The notes under the pieces: generated by a model | What the model was told of the DNA's origin: nothing | What the model saw: only the letters and a program-made list of their open reading frames with translations | The model's database searches: none | NCBI GenBank assembly: GCA_035263845.1 | Contig: DATFQY010000191.1 | Coordinates: 1-64,000 of the forward strand | Direction of reading: 5' to 3' | DNA: 64,000 nt | From: JAWOLE01 sp035263845 | GTDB lineage: Bacteria > Acidobacteriota > Thermoanaerobaculia > UBA5066 > Gp7-AA6 | In this document: one piece after another, positions 45,856-54,376 of the stretch | Layout of the letters: each line of letters begins with the position of its first letter | Numbering within the stretch: position 1 is the stretch's first letter | Program-made: the position numbers and the translations under genes

Positions 45856-47079
45856 TCAGATATGGGCGAGCGCTTCGACTATGGAAACCCGTGACGCCCG
45901 TCGTGCCGGGAAGTACGACGCCACCACCATGGTCGCGATCATCGCCAACAGACCGGCGGCGTACGCCAGCGGGTAGAAACGAACGTTGATCGGCATCCCG
46001 TGGGTCGCGCCGGGAGGAGGCGGGAGGATGATCCCCGAGGCGTTCAGGACGGCGCGGATCGCGAGCGCGAGAACCATTCCGGCAACGCAGCCGACGGCCG
46101 CCAGCGCGATCCCCTCGACGAGGAACATCCGCAGGATCCCGGCCGGCCGGGTGCCGAGCGCGCGCAGCGTCCCGATCTCGCGCGTCCTCTCGGAGACCGC
46201 CATCGTCATGACGATCGCCGCCGACAGGATGACGATGACGACGAGCACCGCCCCAACGAATCCGAAGATCCCGATGTAGAGCAGCTTGACCTGGCCGTAG
46301 AAGACCGCGAGCTCTTTCCAGTGGCGGATGACGACGTCGTAGCCGGCCGCCTTCAGCTCGCTTCCGATCCTCGCGGCGGCGCGGTTCTCGTCGGCGTCGC
46401 GTCTCAAGAAGACCACGAGCTTGGTCACCGTCTCCGGGCTCTGCAGCAGCCGCGCGGCGAGGCCGATCCCGCACGCGAGGTACCGGTCGTTCAACTCCTT
46501 GATGCGGACGTCGGCAAGGCCGGCGACCACGGCGTCCACCGCGTTCAACGACCCGTCGGGAGTCGTCGCCATGAGGGTGAGCCCGTCGCCCGGCTTGACC
46601 TGGAGCGCTGACGCGAGACCGGTGCCCAGGACGACGCCGTCGCCGCCGTCTCCCGACAGGTACTTGCCCGACACGACGAGGTCCCGCGCGCCGGTGGCCT
46701 TGCCCTCCGGGTCCGGGTCCACTCCTACTCCCAGGTAGGGAACGGACTTGGCTCCGGCCACTGCGAGGCCGACGAACTCGATGCGCGGAAGGACGGCCGA
46801 GACGGCGGGGTCCTTCGCGACGGCGGAGCGCGCGCGCGAGGACTCCTTCAACCCGAACTCCAGCGTCCTCTCCTCGGCCCGGTCCACGGACCTGCGGTCC
46901 ACCGCCTGGAGCTGCCCGACCGTCTGGATGGTCCCCTCGCGAAGCCCCTCGAAGGACTGCGCGATGAACCCTCCCGCCAGCGCGAAGGCGGCGAACCCGA
47001 AGGCCACGACCGTCCCCATCAGGATGGTCCGCCGGCGCTGCCGGACCAGGTTGCGCCACGCGAGCGACAGAGAGCTCAT
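45856..47079 (-). CDS. ABC transporter permease, LolC/MacB (FtsX) family
   Basis: A 407-aa permease with one N-terminal membrane helix (ILMGTVVAFGFAAFALAGGF), a periplasmic MacB-type domain (about 45-270) and three C-terminal helices with the FtsX motif VIVILSAAIVMTMAVSERTR and EIGTLRALGTRPAGILRMF. It overlaps its ATPase gene by ATGA. Mechanotransmission permeases of this type move lipoproteins, lipids or peptides; with the LolA-like neighbour, lipoprotein release is a reasonable guess. Confidence 0.9.
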   Translation of the reverse strand: MSSLSLAWRNLVRQRRRTILMGTVVAFGFAAFALAGGFIAQSFEGLREGTIQTVGQLQAVDRRSVDRAEERTLEFGLKESSRARSAVAKDPAVSAVLPRIEFVGLAVAGAKSVPYLGVGVDPDPEGKATGARDLVVSGKYLSGDGGDGVVLGTGLASALQVKPGDGLTLMATTPDGSLNAVDAVVAGLADVRIKELNDRYLACGIGLAARLLQSPETVTKLVVFLRRDADENRAAARIGSELKAAGYDVVIRHWKELAVFYGQVKLLYIGIFGFVGAVLVVIVILSAAIVMTMAVSERTREIGTLRALGTRPAGILRMFLVEGIALAAVGCVAGMVLALAIRAVLNASGIILPPPPGATHGMPINVRFYPLAYAAGLLAMIATMVVASYFPARRASRVSIVEALAHI

Positions 47080-47801
47080 CTCGCCGCCCCGTCGCTCTCG
47101 ACTAAGCCGTCGTGGAGGCGAACCACGCGGCGCGCCCGCGCGACCACGCGGGGGTCGTGCGTCGCGAAGAGAAACGCCACGGAGCTCTCCTCGTTGATCT
47201 TCCGCATCAGGTCGAGGATCTCCTCGGCGGTGCGCGAGTCCAGGTTCGCCGTCGGCTCGTCGGCGAAGACGATCGCGGGCCGATTGGCGAGCGCGCGGGC
47301 GATCGCGACGCGCTGGCGCTGCCCTCCCGAGAGGAGATCCGGCCTCACCGCCAGCTTCTCGCCGAGGCCGACGGCCGTGAGAAGCTCCCGCGCCCTCTGG
47401 CGCCGCTCCTCGGGGGCCCTGCCCGCGATGACCATCGGGTAGGCGACGTTCTCCTCGGAGGAGAGGACCGGGATGAGGTTGAAGGTCTGGAAGACGAACC
47501 CGAAACGGTCGCGCCGCAGGTCCGACCGCGCGTTCTCGGAGAGCGACTCCCCTTCCCGCCCCTCGATAAGGATCGTCCCCTCGTCCGGCCGGTCGAGCAG
47601 CCCGAGAAGGTTCAGCAGGGTCGTCTTGCCCGATCCGCTCGGCCCCTGGAGGGCGACGAACTCGCCGGGCGCGATCGTGAGCGTCACGCCGCGAAGGGCG
47701 GCGACCTGGGAGGCGCCGAGCCGGTAGTTGCGCGAGAGGCCCTTCGCCTCGACGAGCGGCTCCCGGTCCCGGCGGATCCCCTGCGACTGCGGCTCGCCCA
47801 A
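47076..47801 (-). CDS. ABC transporter ATP-binding protein, LolD/MacB family
   Basis: A 241-aa ATPase: Walker A LQGPSGSGKTTLLNLLGLLD, Q-loop FGFVFQTFNLIPVLSSEENV, signature LLSGGQRQRVAIARAL, Walker B AIVFADEPTANLDSRTAEEI and the switch His in FLFATHDPRV. The LDRPDEGTILIEG spacing is typical of the LolD/MacB group. It works with the overlapping permease and lies 27 bases from the VWA-OmpA gene. Confidence 0.94.
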   Translation of the reverse strand: MGEPQSQGIRRDREPLVEAKGLSRNYRLGASQVAALRGVTLTIAPGEFVALQGPSGSGKTTLLNLLGLLDRPDEGTILIEGREGESLSENARSDLRRDRFGFVFQTFNLIPVLSSEENVAYPMVIAGRAPEERRQRARELLTAVGLGEKLAVRPDLLSGGQRQRVAIARALANRPAIVFADEPTANLDSRTAEEILDLMRKINEESSVAFLFATHDPRVVARARRVVRLHDGLVESDGAAR

Positions 47802-47828
47802 GCGGCCGCAGTTTACCCAAGCCGCGGC

Positions 47829-49139
47829 TTACGCCGGGCCCACCCCCACCACCTCGAGCTCCACCCGCCGGTTCTTCGCGCGGCCTTCGTCGGTGCTGTT
47901 GCTGGCGACTGGCTTGCTCAACCCCTCGCCGCGGACCTGGAGCTTCTTGGGATCCACCCCGAGGCTGACGAGGTAATCGCGAACCGACTGCGCCCGACGC
48001 AGGGAGAGCTTCTTGTTGTAGGCCGCCGTACCCTTGTTGTCGGTGTGGCCCGTGATGATCACCTTGTCCGCGCGGGAGAGCTTCTCCCTCGCTTCCTCGC
48101 GGTAGGACTTGATGGCCTCCTTCCCTTCCGGTTTCAGAACGGCCTTGTCGAAATCGAAGAGCACCGCGTCGAAGAGGATGGTTTTCTCCCTCGCAGGCGC
48201 GGGCGCCGGCGCCCTCGGAGCAGGAGCGGGGGCGGGGGCCGGAGGAGGCGGCGCGGAGGCGACCTGGGGCGGCGGGAACTCATAGCTGACGGTGTACTGG
48301 CGCGTGGTCCTGGTGCCCATCTTCTGGAAGGCCGCCACCATGTCGCCGCCCTTCCCGGCCTTGCGGGCCATGCCCTTGGTTCCTTCGGCAAACTTCGCGA
48401 AGAAGGGATCCATGTTCGGACCCGGCATCGAATCGACCAGGAACACGCAGAGGTTGTCGATGCCCTGTGCGGCCTGGGCGACGACGTCGCCCTTGAAGGC
48501 GCTGTTCAGGTCCTCGCCATCCGAGAAGACCCAGATGCACCGCGACTCGCTGGCCGGCGCAGCCTTGAGGAGAACCAGGCCGGCGTACATCTCCTCGTAG
48601 AGGTAGGTGTTGTCGGTGATGTTCTTCTTCAGGTAGGCCTTGTTCGCGTAATCCTGAAGCTCGGCGGGCTTGTTCGACTTGAAGGTGTCGACATGGACGT
48701 TGCGATCGCCCATCTTCACGACCTTCCCGTCGCGGAGGATGACGATCTGCGCGTCGTCGGCGGGGCGGATCGTCTGGATCACGGCGCTCGCCTCGGCAAG
48801 CTGCGGCTGGATCCTCCGGCGCTCCTCGATCGAATAAGAGTTGTCCAGCACGAGGACAACGTGCCGCGGAACGTCCACGGTCTTGTCCACCGACTCGACC
48901 GAGACGATCCTTCCCGTCTCGCCTCCTCGCGACACCGTGAAATCCCGGGCGGTCAACGAGGGGACGGGCTCTTTCCTGGAATCCAGGACGGTCACGAGGG
49001 CCTTGCCCTCCCCCATGGTCCGGTCAATCGTCACCGTCGCGTCGGACCGGGTCGTCCCGATCCGGACGTCCTGCGCAACCAGGACTGCTCCCCAAGCCAT
49101 CAGGGCGACCAGGAAAACGGATGTGCGCTTGATCAACAT
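47829..49139 (-). CDS. VWA domain plus OmpA C-terminal domain protein
   Basis: From the ATG at 49139, preceded by GGAAGGAAGG, the 436-aa protein has a signal peptide (IKRTSVFLVALMAWGAVLVA). A VWFA-related domain follows (VVLVLDNSYSIEERRRI, CIWVFSDGEDLNSAF), then an Ala/Pro linker near 300-325 and an OmpA peptidoglycan-binding domain (LFDFDKAVLKPEGKEAI, VIITGHTDNKGTAAYN, LSLRRAQSVRDYL, GEGLSKPVASNSTDEGR). It probably ties the outer membrane or a surface function to the cell wall. The VWFA-related form is frequent in Acidobacteriota. Confidence 0.9.
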   Translation of the reverse strand: MLIKRTSVFLVALMAWGAVLVAQDVRIGTTRSDATVTIDRTMGEGKALVTVLDSRKEPVPSLTARDFTVSRGGETGRIVSVESVDKTVDVPRHVVLVLDNSYSIEERRRIQPQLAEASAVIQTIRPADDAQIVILRDGKVVKMGDRNVHVDTFKSNKPAELQDYANKAYLKKNITDNTYLYEEMYAGLVLLKAAPASESRCIWVFSDGEDLNSAFKGDVVAQAAQGIDNLCVFLVDSMPGPNMDPFFAKFAEGTKGMARKAGKGGDMVAAFQKMGTRTTRQYTVSYEFPPPQVASAPPPPAPAPAPAPRAPAPAPAREKTILFDAVLFDFDKAVLKPEGKEAIKSYREEAREKLSRADKVIITGHTDNKGTAAYNKKLSLRRAQSVRDYLVSLGVDPKKLQVRGEGLSKPVASNSTDEGRAKNRRVELEVVGVGPA

Positions 49140-49317
49140 GACCTTCCTTCCCCCTCTCCGGGCTTCCGTTCTGGCCCGCCCGCAAACACTTCCGAGGATG
49201 CGGGCGGTCGACCCCGATGCCCGTTCTCGACGGCCGTACGGATGCTGCAATCCTGCTGAAACTCTCCCACTTCCGGCCATTCCCTTTGATTCAACCGCAC
49301 CAACACCAAAGTTCATT

Positions 49318-49323
49318 GATAAT
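49318..49323 (+). promoter_or_regulatory. -10-like hexamer GATAAT before the selenocysteine tRNA
   Basis: GATAAT ends 7 bases before the first base of the tRNA, the right distance for transcription to start at or near the mature 5' end. A convincing -35 was not found. Confidence 0.45.
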
Positions 49324-49330
49324 CCGCGCC

Positions 49331-49428
49331 GGAAGCGCATGGGGCCTGGTGGCTCTCGCGGACTTCAAATCCGTCGGCGTCGCGGTTATGCCGGGACGGG
49401 TGGGTTCGATTCCCACACGCTTCCGCCA
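49331..49428 (+). tRNA. selC: tRNA-Sec (anticodon TCA)
   Basis: The sequence folds as a bacterial selenocysteine tRNA: acceptor GGAAGCG/CGCTTCC with encoded CCA, a 6-bp D stem (GGGGCC/GGCTCT) with a 4-base TGGT loop, the anticodon loop CTTCAAA with TCA at 49365-49367, a long GC-rich variable arm, and a T arm GTGGG-TTCGATT-CCCAC. The 6-bp D stem, long extra arm and UCA anticodon together exclude tRNA-Ser. The genome should therefore encode SelA, SelB and selenoproteins; none is in this window. Confidence 0.95.
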
Positions 49429-49437
49429 CCGACCCGC

Positions 49438-49459
49438 CCCTCGCAGCGGAGGGTTTCTT
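49438..49459 (+). terminator. Probable intrinsic terminator after selC
   Basis: CCCTC-GCAGCG-GAGGG forms a 5-bp hairpin followed by TTTCTT, 10 bases after the tRNA end. The stem is short, so confidence is moderate. Confidence 0.5.
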
Positions 49460-49462
49460 GCC

Positions 49463-50872
49463 TCAGTGGAGGTGGGCGCTGGGGTTGCCCTGCGGAAGGG
49501 CGGCGAAGGCGGGGTTGTCGGGCTTCCCGCGGTTTAGGATGATCGCGTAGAGGAAGGGGGCGAAGCTCGTTCCCTTGCGGCCGTTGATCGCGACGATCGG
49601 GGTGCCGTCGGAGTCGAAGCGGCTGGCGTTCGCGATGTCCTGCTCCAGGGTCTGGCGGACCTCCCGGGAATCCAGGCACGAGTCGATCTGGGCGCGCGAC
49701 AGGAACCGCGAGGCGATATCGATCGCCTGCGAGCGTGTCAGGCCCTCCTGCTTCTCGAAGAGCGCCGTCGCGAGGTCCGGCTCCTTTCCCGACGGCTCGG
49801 CGCAGATGCGAAGCTTCGCCGCAACGCAGCGCACGTCGTCACGATTGCCGCCCGGCTTCAGGAGCGGGTTGCACCTTCCGTCCAGCGGGAACTGCCTCGA
49901 GTCCACGCTGTAGCTGCCGGGCGGCACCTCCTGGCGCAAGGAACGCAGGGTCTCGTTCAGGCTCGCGCAGTGCTCGCAAAGGATGTCGGTGAAATCCGTG
50001 ATTCGGACCGGCGACATCTCGGGGCCGACGAGCGAGCGCGGCGGTGGAAGCTCCTGCGGGGTCGAGGCCCGGTAGATTGCGAGGGAATCCGCCAGCGTCT
50101 GCTTCAGGGACGGCTCCAGAGAGGCGATCATGTCGGCGATCGCCTTGTTGCGCTGCGGGCTGCCGGAAGAGACCTCCGGGGGCTCCGCGGCGACCTCGGA
50201 GCTCGGGGAGGACTTCGCCGCGGCGGCCACGGCCCGGCGCCCCGGCTCGCCGGTGGAGCGGGGCGTGTTGACGCCCGGGTAGAGGAGGACGAGGAACGCG
50301 GCGACGGCGCATCCTCCCGCGAGCGCGGCGGCGCGCGGCCAGTCAGGCAGGCCGAACGGGCGCCAGCGGCGCAGCGCGAACACGGCGTAGGCGGCGACGA
50401 GCGCGTCCATCGCGAGGCAGCCCAGGCACGCCGCGCCGGCGGCGACGCTCGCGCCCAGCATCACGACGATCCCGGCAGCCCCGGCGATCGCCGTGACACG
50501 AGCGGCGCCGAAGACCCTTCCGATGGATCTGCCGCGGGCCGCGCGCGAGAGCCCAGCGAGGGCGAGGGAGAACGCCCCGGCGCTCCAGACGAGGCCCCAC
50601 GCCGCGACCGGCAGGCCGGTCAGGCCCTGGACTTCCGAGGCAAACTTCCCGTTCCATACCGCCGAGCAGTCGAGGCTGCCCTCGGTCGCGCAGAAAGTGT
50701 TTCCCCCGGAACGCAGGATCACAAGCTCCATCCAGAGAAAGAGCGACCAGAGCCCGGAAACCGCCGAGAGAGCGATGAGCGTTGCCCATGGCGGAGCGTC
50801 GGTCGAGCGTGGCGGACGCGGCGACGGATCAGCCGGTCGGGTTTCCTTTTTCTTTTTCTCCAACATCGTCAT
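49463..50872 (-). CDS. VKOR-thioredoxin-like fusion (disulfide-forming membrane protein)
   Basis: From the ATG at 50872 the protein has about 469 aa. The N-terminal half is a vitamin K epoxide reductase domain of several membrane helices with the loop Cys pair (NTFCATEGSLDCSAVWNG), GLTGLPVAAWGL and the active CLGC (AACLGCLAMDAL). The C-terminal half is a DsbA/thioredoxin-like domain with CEHC (DILCEHCASLNETLRSL) and a cis-Pro region SDGTPIVAINGRKG. Such fusions make periplasmic disulfides and pass electrons to quinone, replacing DsbA-DsbB. A second ATG 6 bases later is equally possible. Confidence 0.88.
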   Translation of the reverse strand: MTMLEKKKKETRPADPSPRPPRSTDAPPWATLIALSAVSGLWSLFLWMELVILRSGGNTFCATEGSLDCSAVWNGKFASEVQGLTGLPVAAWGLVWSAGAFSLALAGLSRAARGRSIGRVFGAARVTAIAGAAGIVVMLGASVAAGAACLGCLAMDALVAAYAVFALRRWRPFGLPDWPRAAALAGGCAVAAFLVLLYPGVNTPRSTGEPGRRAVAAAAKSSPSSEVAAEPPEVSSGSPQRNKAIADMIASLEPSLKQTLADSLAIYRASTPQELPPPRSLVGPEMSPVRITDFTDILCEHCASLNETLRSLRQEVPPGSYSVDSRQFPLDGRCNPLLKPGGNRDDVRCVAAKLRICAEPSGKEPDLATALFEKQEGLTRSQAIDIASRFLSRAQIDSCLDSREVRQTLEQDIANASRFDSDGTPIVAINGRKGTSFAPFLYAIILNRGKPDNPAFAALPQGNPSAHLH

Positions 50873-50940
50873 TGTGTCATCAGGCAGGGAACTCTCTTGA
50901 TCCCTCTGGCCTGAGACCGTGCTATCCTCCGCGGTCCCGT

Positions 50941-51009
50941 GGGGCTGTAGCTCAGTTTGGGAGAGCGCCTGAATGGCATTCAGGAGGTCGACGGTTCGAT
51001 CCCGTTCAG
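50941..51009 (+). pseudogene. Truncated duplicate of tRNA-Ala(GGC)
   Basis: The first 69 bases are identical to the intact tRNA-Ala at 51127, including D, anticodon and T arms. After CCCGTTCAG the sequence becomes GGCTTTCGG instead of CTCCACCA, so two central acceptor pairs are lost and there is no CCA. The upstream promoter-like CGTGCTATCCT is shared with the intact copy. It is most likely a non-functional partial duplication. Confidence 0.75.
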
Positions 51010-51126
51010 GGCTTTCGGCGCGGGCGCTCGCTCCGCGAGCGGCGCCGAGAGAGTTAGCTACCAGGGGCACTTAGCCGGCGAGCGCCTGCTGACTCAGGAG
51101 AGCCGTGCTATCCTGCGCGGTCCCGT

Positions 51127-51203
51127 GGGGCTGTAGCTCAGTTTGGGAGAGCGCCTGAATGGCATTCAGGAGGTCGACGGTTCGATCCCGTTCAGCTCCA
51201 CCA
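51127..51203 (+). tRNA. tRNA-Ala (anticodon GGC)
   Basis: A complete 77-base cloverleaf with encoded CCA: acceptor GGGGCTG/CAGCTCC, D arm GCTC-AGTTTGGGA-GAGC, anticodon arm CCTGA-ATGGCAT-TCAGG with GGC, and T arm ACGGTTCGATCCCGT. A copy of its 5' part and promoter lies 186 bases upstream. Confidence 0.97.
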
Positions 51204-51282
51204 AGCAAGATCAACCACTAACATCCTAAGGCACAGAGCCTTCGTGCCCTAAGGGGAGGGACTCACCCCTCCCGCCGGGTCG

Positions 51283-52266
51283 ATGCCCCCTGCGTATTCG
51301 ATAATCGTAAGGGTGTCGGCGGGGTTGGTTTGTTGCCGCTGCAAGGGGGCGCTGGCGGAGGAGGTTGGGGGCCTTCACTGCACCTCCTGCGATCTTGATT
51401 TCCCGGTCTCGAACGGGATCGCGGACTTTTCGGGGGGCGTCTACTACGACAACTTTCCCGGACCCGAGGTCCTTTCGGAGGAGAACCGGCGCGGCCTGGA
51501 GAACGAGAGCGAAGGAGCGCGGATCGAGGACTTCTATCTTCCGCATCTGGACCGAATCGCGGCGGAGCGCGGGATTCCGCGAGCCGCGCTGCGGGTCCTG
51601 GATTCCGGCTGTGGCAACGGGGAGTCCGTCGATGTTCTGAATCGCCACGGCATCGACGCGTGGGGGCACGATCTCTCGGCGCTTCGCAAGTGGCAGTGGC
51701 GCGGCCGGGGGCGCCGCGATCGCCTCGTCGTGGCCGACGGGGCGTCGCTGCCCTTCGCCGGCGGCTTCTTCGGAGCCGTCATCGCCTCCGGCGTCCTGGA
51801 GCACATCGGCGTTTCCGAAAGCGGTGGCCTTCGCTACGAGGTCCGGCCGCTGCCCGAGCGAGACGAGCTTCGCCGACGATACCTCGCGGAGCTGATCCGC
51901 GTGCTGGCCCAGGGCGGATTCCTGTTCCTGGACTTCCCGAACGGAAGTTTTCCGATCGACTTCTGGCACGGCACGAGCCCGGGCGGAGCCCGGTTTCACC
52001 CACCCGGGGAAGGCTTCCTGCCGACCCTCTCGCAAGTTCGGTCGCTCTGTCGTCAGATCGACCTACTCCTCGTCGCGCGCACGCGAAGCCCCGAGGGGCG
52101 GCTGCGCTTCAACCAGGTTTCTTCTCACTGGTATGGGCCCCTCTTCCGAGCGCCCATGGCGGGGTTTTTCCGCTTGATGTCGGTCAAGCCTCTCCGGTTC
52201 CTGGCGGCGACCGCCCTGAACCCCTATCTAGTCATCGAGATCCGGCAGCGCCGGCCGGTCCGCTGA
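51283..52266 (+). CDS. SAM-dependent methyltransferase with N-terminal zinc-ribbon
   Basis: A 327-aa protein. Residues about 15-48 are a Trm112-like zinc ribbon (LVCCRCKGAL ... LHCTSCDLDFPVSNGIADF), then a class I methyltransferase domain: VLDSGCGNGESVDVLNRHGI, DGASLPFAGGFFGAVIASGV, LEHIGVSE and FLFLDFPNGSFPIDFWH. Such fusions often act on sugars, lipids or small molecules near glycan genes. The substrate is unknown. Its last 35 bases overlap the 3' end of the opposing dioxygenase gene. Confidence 0.85.
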   Translation: MPPAYSIIVRVSAGLVCCRCKGALAEEVGGLHCTSCDLDFPVSNGIADFSGGVYYDNFPGPEVLSEENRRGLENESEGARIEDFYLPHLDRIAAERGIPRAALRVLDSGCGNGESVDVLNRHGIDAWGHDLSALRKWQWRGRGRRDRLVVADGASLPFAGGFFGAVIASGVLEHIGVSESGGLRYEVRPLPERDELRRRYLAELIRVLAQGGFLFLDFPNGSFPIDFWHGTSPGGARFHPPGEGFLPTLSQVRSLCRQIDLLLVARTRSPEGRLRFNQVSSHWYGPLFRAPMAGFFRLMSVKPLRFLAATALNPYLVIEIRQRRPVR

Positions 52267-53116
52267 ACGGCGGCGCCGGAAAGGCGTTGCGCGTGTACAG
52301 GAGCTGGAGCGCGAGACGCCGTCGCGAGGCGAGAGGAGTCCCTTTGTGAAGGCAAAAGGGATCCTCGGCGATGACCGTGCCGGCCGGGCCATGGATCGTG
52401 ATGATCCTCTCCCGGCCGTAGGACCGAATCACCTCCTCGTCGGATCGGTGCCGGCGCGGGTGGAGTTGGTCCCTCCACCTTCGGAACCGATGACTGGCTC
52501 GCACGCACACGTGGGGGCCGGCGGAGGCATCTACGTCGGACAGGTAGAACAGGAACGCCAGCGAGCCGTAGTCATACAGGTCATAGTGGAACCGGGTCCC
52601 GCTCTCCCTCGGATCGCCGGGTGCCTCCGAGCTTTTCCACCACAGCCGGCTCCCCCGGTAAATCGCGGGAACTCCGAGATAGAGGGCGGCGATCCGCTCG
52701 AGCGCCGGATCCTTCGCGATCCTTTCGACCACCTCGAAAGGCGGGCCCTGGGCGGCGCATGGCGTGGACGCGGAGACTCGCTTTCCGAGACAAACGATCT
52801 CCCCGACGAGCGTCGCGGGAAGCCGCAGCCGGGCATCGAAGCCATCGGCCCGCAGGGACGCCGCGAGCGCGTCCGCGTCCACATCGAAGATCGATCCGGC
52901 CCGGAAACCGAGGGCGCTAGTCCGGCGAACCGGACGGCACCGGGCGATCGTCCTCACCATGACGATCCGGGCCAGGGCGTACATCGCGAGCCATCGGACC
53001 GCGGGCACGATTCCGGCGGATCGCGAGGCGAGGCCTCTGACTATGCCGAGCCAGTACCGCCCTGGCCTCGACGGAACCGCCCGTGAAGCGGCTTCGGGCG
53101 CTGCGATCCGAAACAC
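52232..53116 (-). CDS. Phytanoyl-CoA dioxygenase-like (PhyH) protein
   Basis: A 294-aa protein starting with GTG at 53116. The iron site of an Fe(II)/2-oxoglutarate oxygenase is suggested by His-x-Asp in TRFHYDLYDYGSLAFLFYL and the distal His in AEDPFCLHKGTPL, followed by the Arg of RRLALQLLYTRN. The first 60 residues hold a possible membrane-associated helix. Small-molecule hydroxylation is inferred; the substrate is unknown. It runs tail to tail into the methyltransferase gene with a 35-base overlap. Confidence 0.78.
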   Translation of the reverse strand: MFRIAAPEAASRAVPSRPGRYWLGIVRGLASRSAGIVPAVRWLAMYALARIVMVRTIARCRPVRRTSALGFRAGSIFDVDADALAASLRADGFDARLRLPATLVGEIVCLGKRVSASTPCAAQGPPFEVVERIAKDPALERIAALYLGVPAIYRGSRLWWKSSEAPGDPRESGTRFHYDLYDYGSLAFLFYLSDVDASAGPHVCVRASHRFRRWRDQLHPRRHRSDEEVIRSYGRERIITIHGPAGTVIAEDPFCLHKGTPLASRRRLALQLLYTRNAFPAPPFSGPAGAAGSR

Positions 53117-53195
53117 TCCAGCGATCTACGTGGAGACCCGGCGCGGCGTTGACCCGGGCACGTAAAACGAACCCCCAGCCGCCTCGCCGGCGGAC

Positions 53196-54290
53196 TCAGG
53201 CGGCCGTGATCTCCTTGGACGTGATCTCGTACTTGAAGTTGTCGGGATCCAGGCTATCCACGCGTCCGTCCGCGGTCTCGGCCTGCGGATACATGAAGAA
53301 CGCGATCGTCGGCCCTGTGGAGCCCGGCAGCGAGACGTCGCTGGCGAAGTTGTACGCCATCCAGTTCATCTCCCACGACCCGAAGAGCCTCGCGCGGGCC
53401 TTCTTGACCATCTCGTCATCGATCGGGCGGTTGCCTGGCGGCTCCTCGAGAACGACCTTGCGAACGTCGGCCGGATCCACCGGCACCCAGCCGTAGCCGG
53501 CGAGGTACACCTCCGCGCGGCAGTGCTGCGACTTCGTCACCGTCTCGGAGTTCGCGCCGAGGCTCTTGTAGCCGAGGTCGGACTTCGCGACCCGGATGCC
53601 GTAGACGTCGCGCGCGGGGATCCCGGAGGAGCGCGCCAGCCCGACGTAGAGGGCGTTCAAGTCGGCGCACTTGCCGCCGAGGTCCTTCGTCTCGAGCATC
53701 CCTCGGACGTCGCCGATTCCGCAGCCGCGGGTCTTGGGATTGCGGAAGGTGTTGTCCACGATCCACTCGTAGATCGCGCGGGCCTTCTCGACGTCGGTCT
53801 TCGCGCCCTTCGTGGCGAGATCGGCCGTGGCCTTGACGATCCCCCCGGTCGGAATGAGCTTCGTCGGCCGCAGGAAGTGCTCGACCTCCGCGTGATCGGC
53901 CTTCGGCGCCTTGCCGGGGGCGGAGAGGTCCACCGCGGCGTTCTTCGTGGAGATCCGGCTAGTCAGCGTCAGGACCGGCCTGGCCCCGGCCGGGAACCTC
54001 GCCGCGACGATGCCGAGGCGGTCCTCCCGGCTCTCGAGGAGCTCGGCCGTTCCGCCATCCGCCGTAAACCGGTTGGCGAGCGTCTTCTGGTAGGGGGTCT
54101 CCCCGATCAGGGCCGCCGGCAGCCAGACCAGCGTCTGGCCGGAAGGTTTCAGGACCTCGGCGCGCGTGGTCACCTCGAAAGTGCGCCAGTCGCCGGCGGA
54201 CGGCGCCTGCGCGAACAGGCGGCCCGTCTTCGGAAAAGCCAGGGTCGCGGAAGCGACACCGGCAGTACGCAAGAAATCGCGGCGGTTCAT
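53196..54290 (-). CDS. Tat-exported transglutaminase-like cysteine protein
   Basis: A 364-aa protein with a Tat signal (MNRRDFLRTAGVASATLAF). The transglutaminase-core triad is seen as Cys in LGGKCADLNALYVGLARSSG, His in QHCRAEVYLAGYGW and Asp in VPVDPADV. In front lies a beta-rich domain (about 35-160). Bacterial members are probably periplasmic proteases or cross-linkers, but the substrate is unknown. AAAGGAG lies 6 bases before the ATG, a clear ribosome binding site unlike the leaderless genes. Confidence 0.88.
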   Translation of the reverse strand: MNRRDFLRTAGVASATLAFPKTGRLFAQAPSAGDWRTFEVTTRAEVLKPSGQTLVWLPAALIGETPYQKTLANRFTADGGTAELLESREDRLGIVAARFPAGARPVLTLTSRISTKNAAVDLSAPGKAPKADHAEVEHFLRPTKLIPTGGIVKATADLATKGAKTDVEKARAIYEWIVDNTFRNPKTRGCGIGDVRGMLETKDLGGKCADLNALYVGLARSSGIPARDVYGIRVAKSDLGYKSLGANSETVTKSQHCRAEVYLAGYGWVPVDPADVRKVVLEEPPGNRPIDDEMVKKARARLFGSWEMNWMAYNFASDVSLPGSTGPTIAFFMYPQAETADGRVDSLDPDNFKYEITSKEITAA

Positions 54291-54376
54291 GAGACGACTC
54301 CTTTCGCCCGGAACGTCACGCCCACGTTCCCGTCTGGAAAGCTACCTCCAATTCCCGTGCCCGCGCAACGGGGGGA

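Noticed and set aside
49331..49428. tRNA-Ser with a long variable arm
   Set aside because: The TCA anticodon, 6-bp D stem and 4-base D loop fit tRNA-Sec, not tRNA-Ser.
50941..51009. Second functional tRNA-Ala
   Set aside because: The acceptor 3' strand is replaced by unrelated sequence, breaking two pairs, and there is no CCA.
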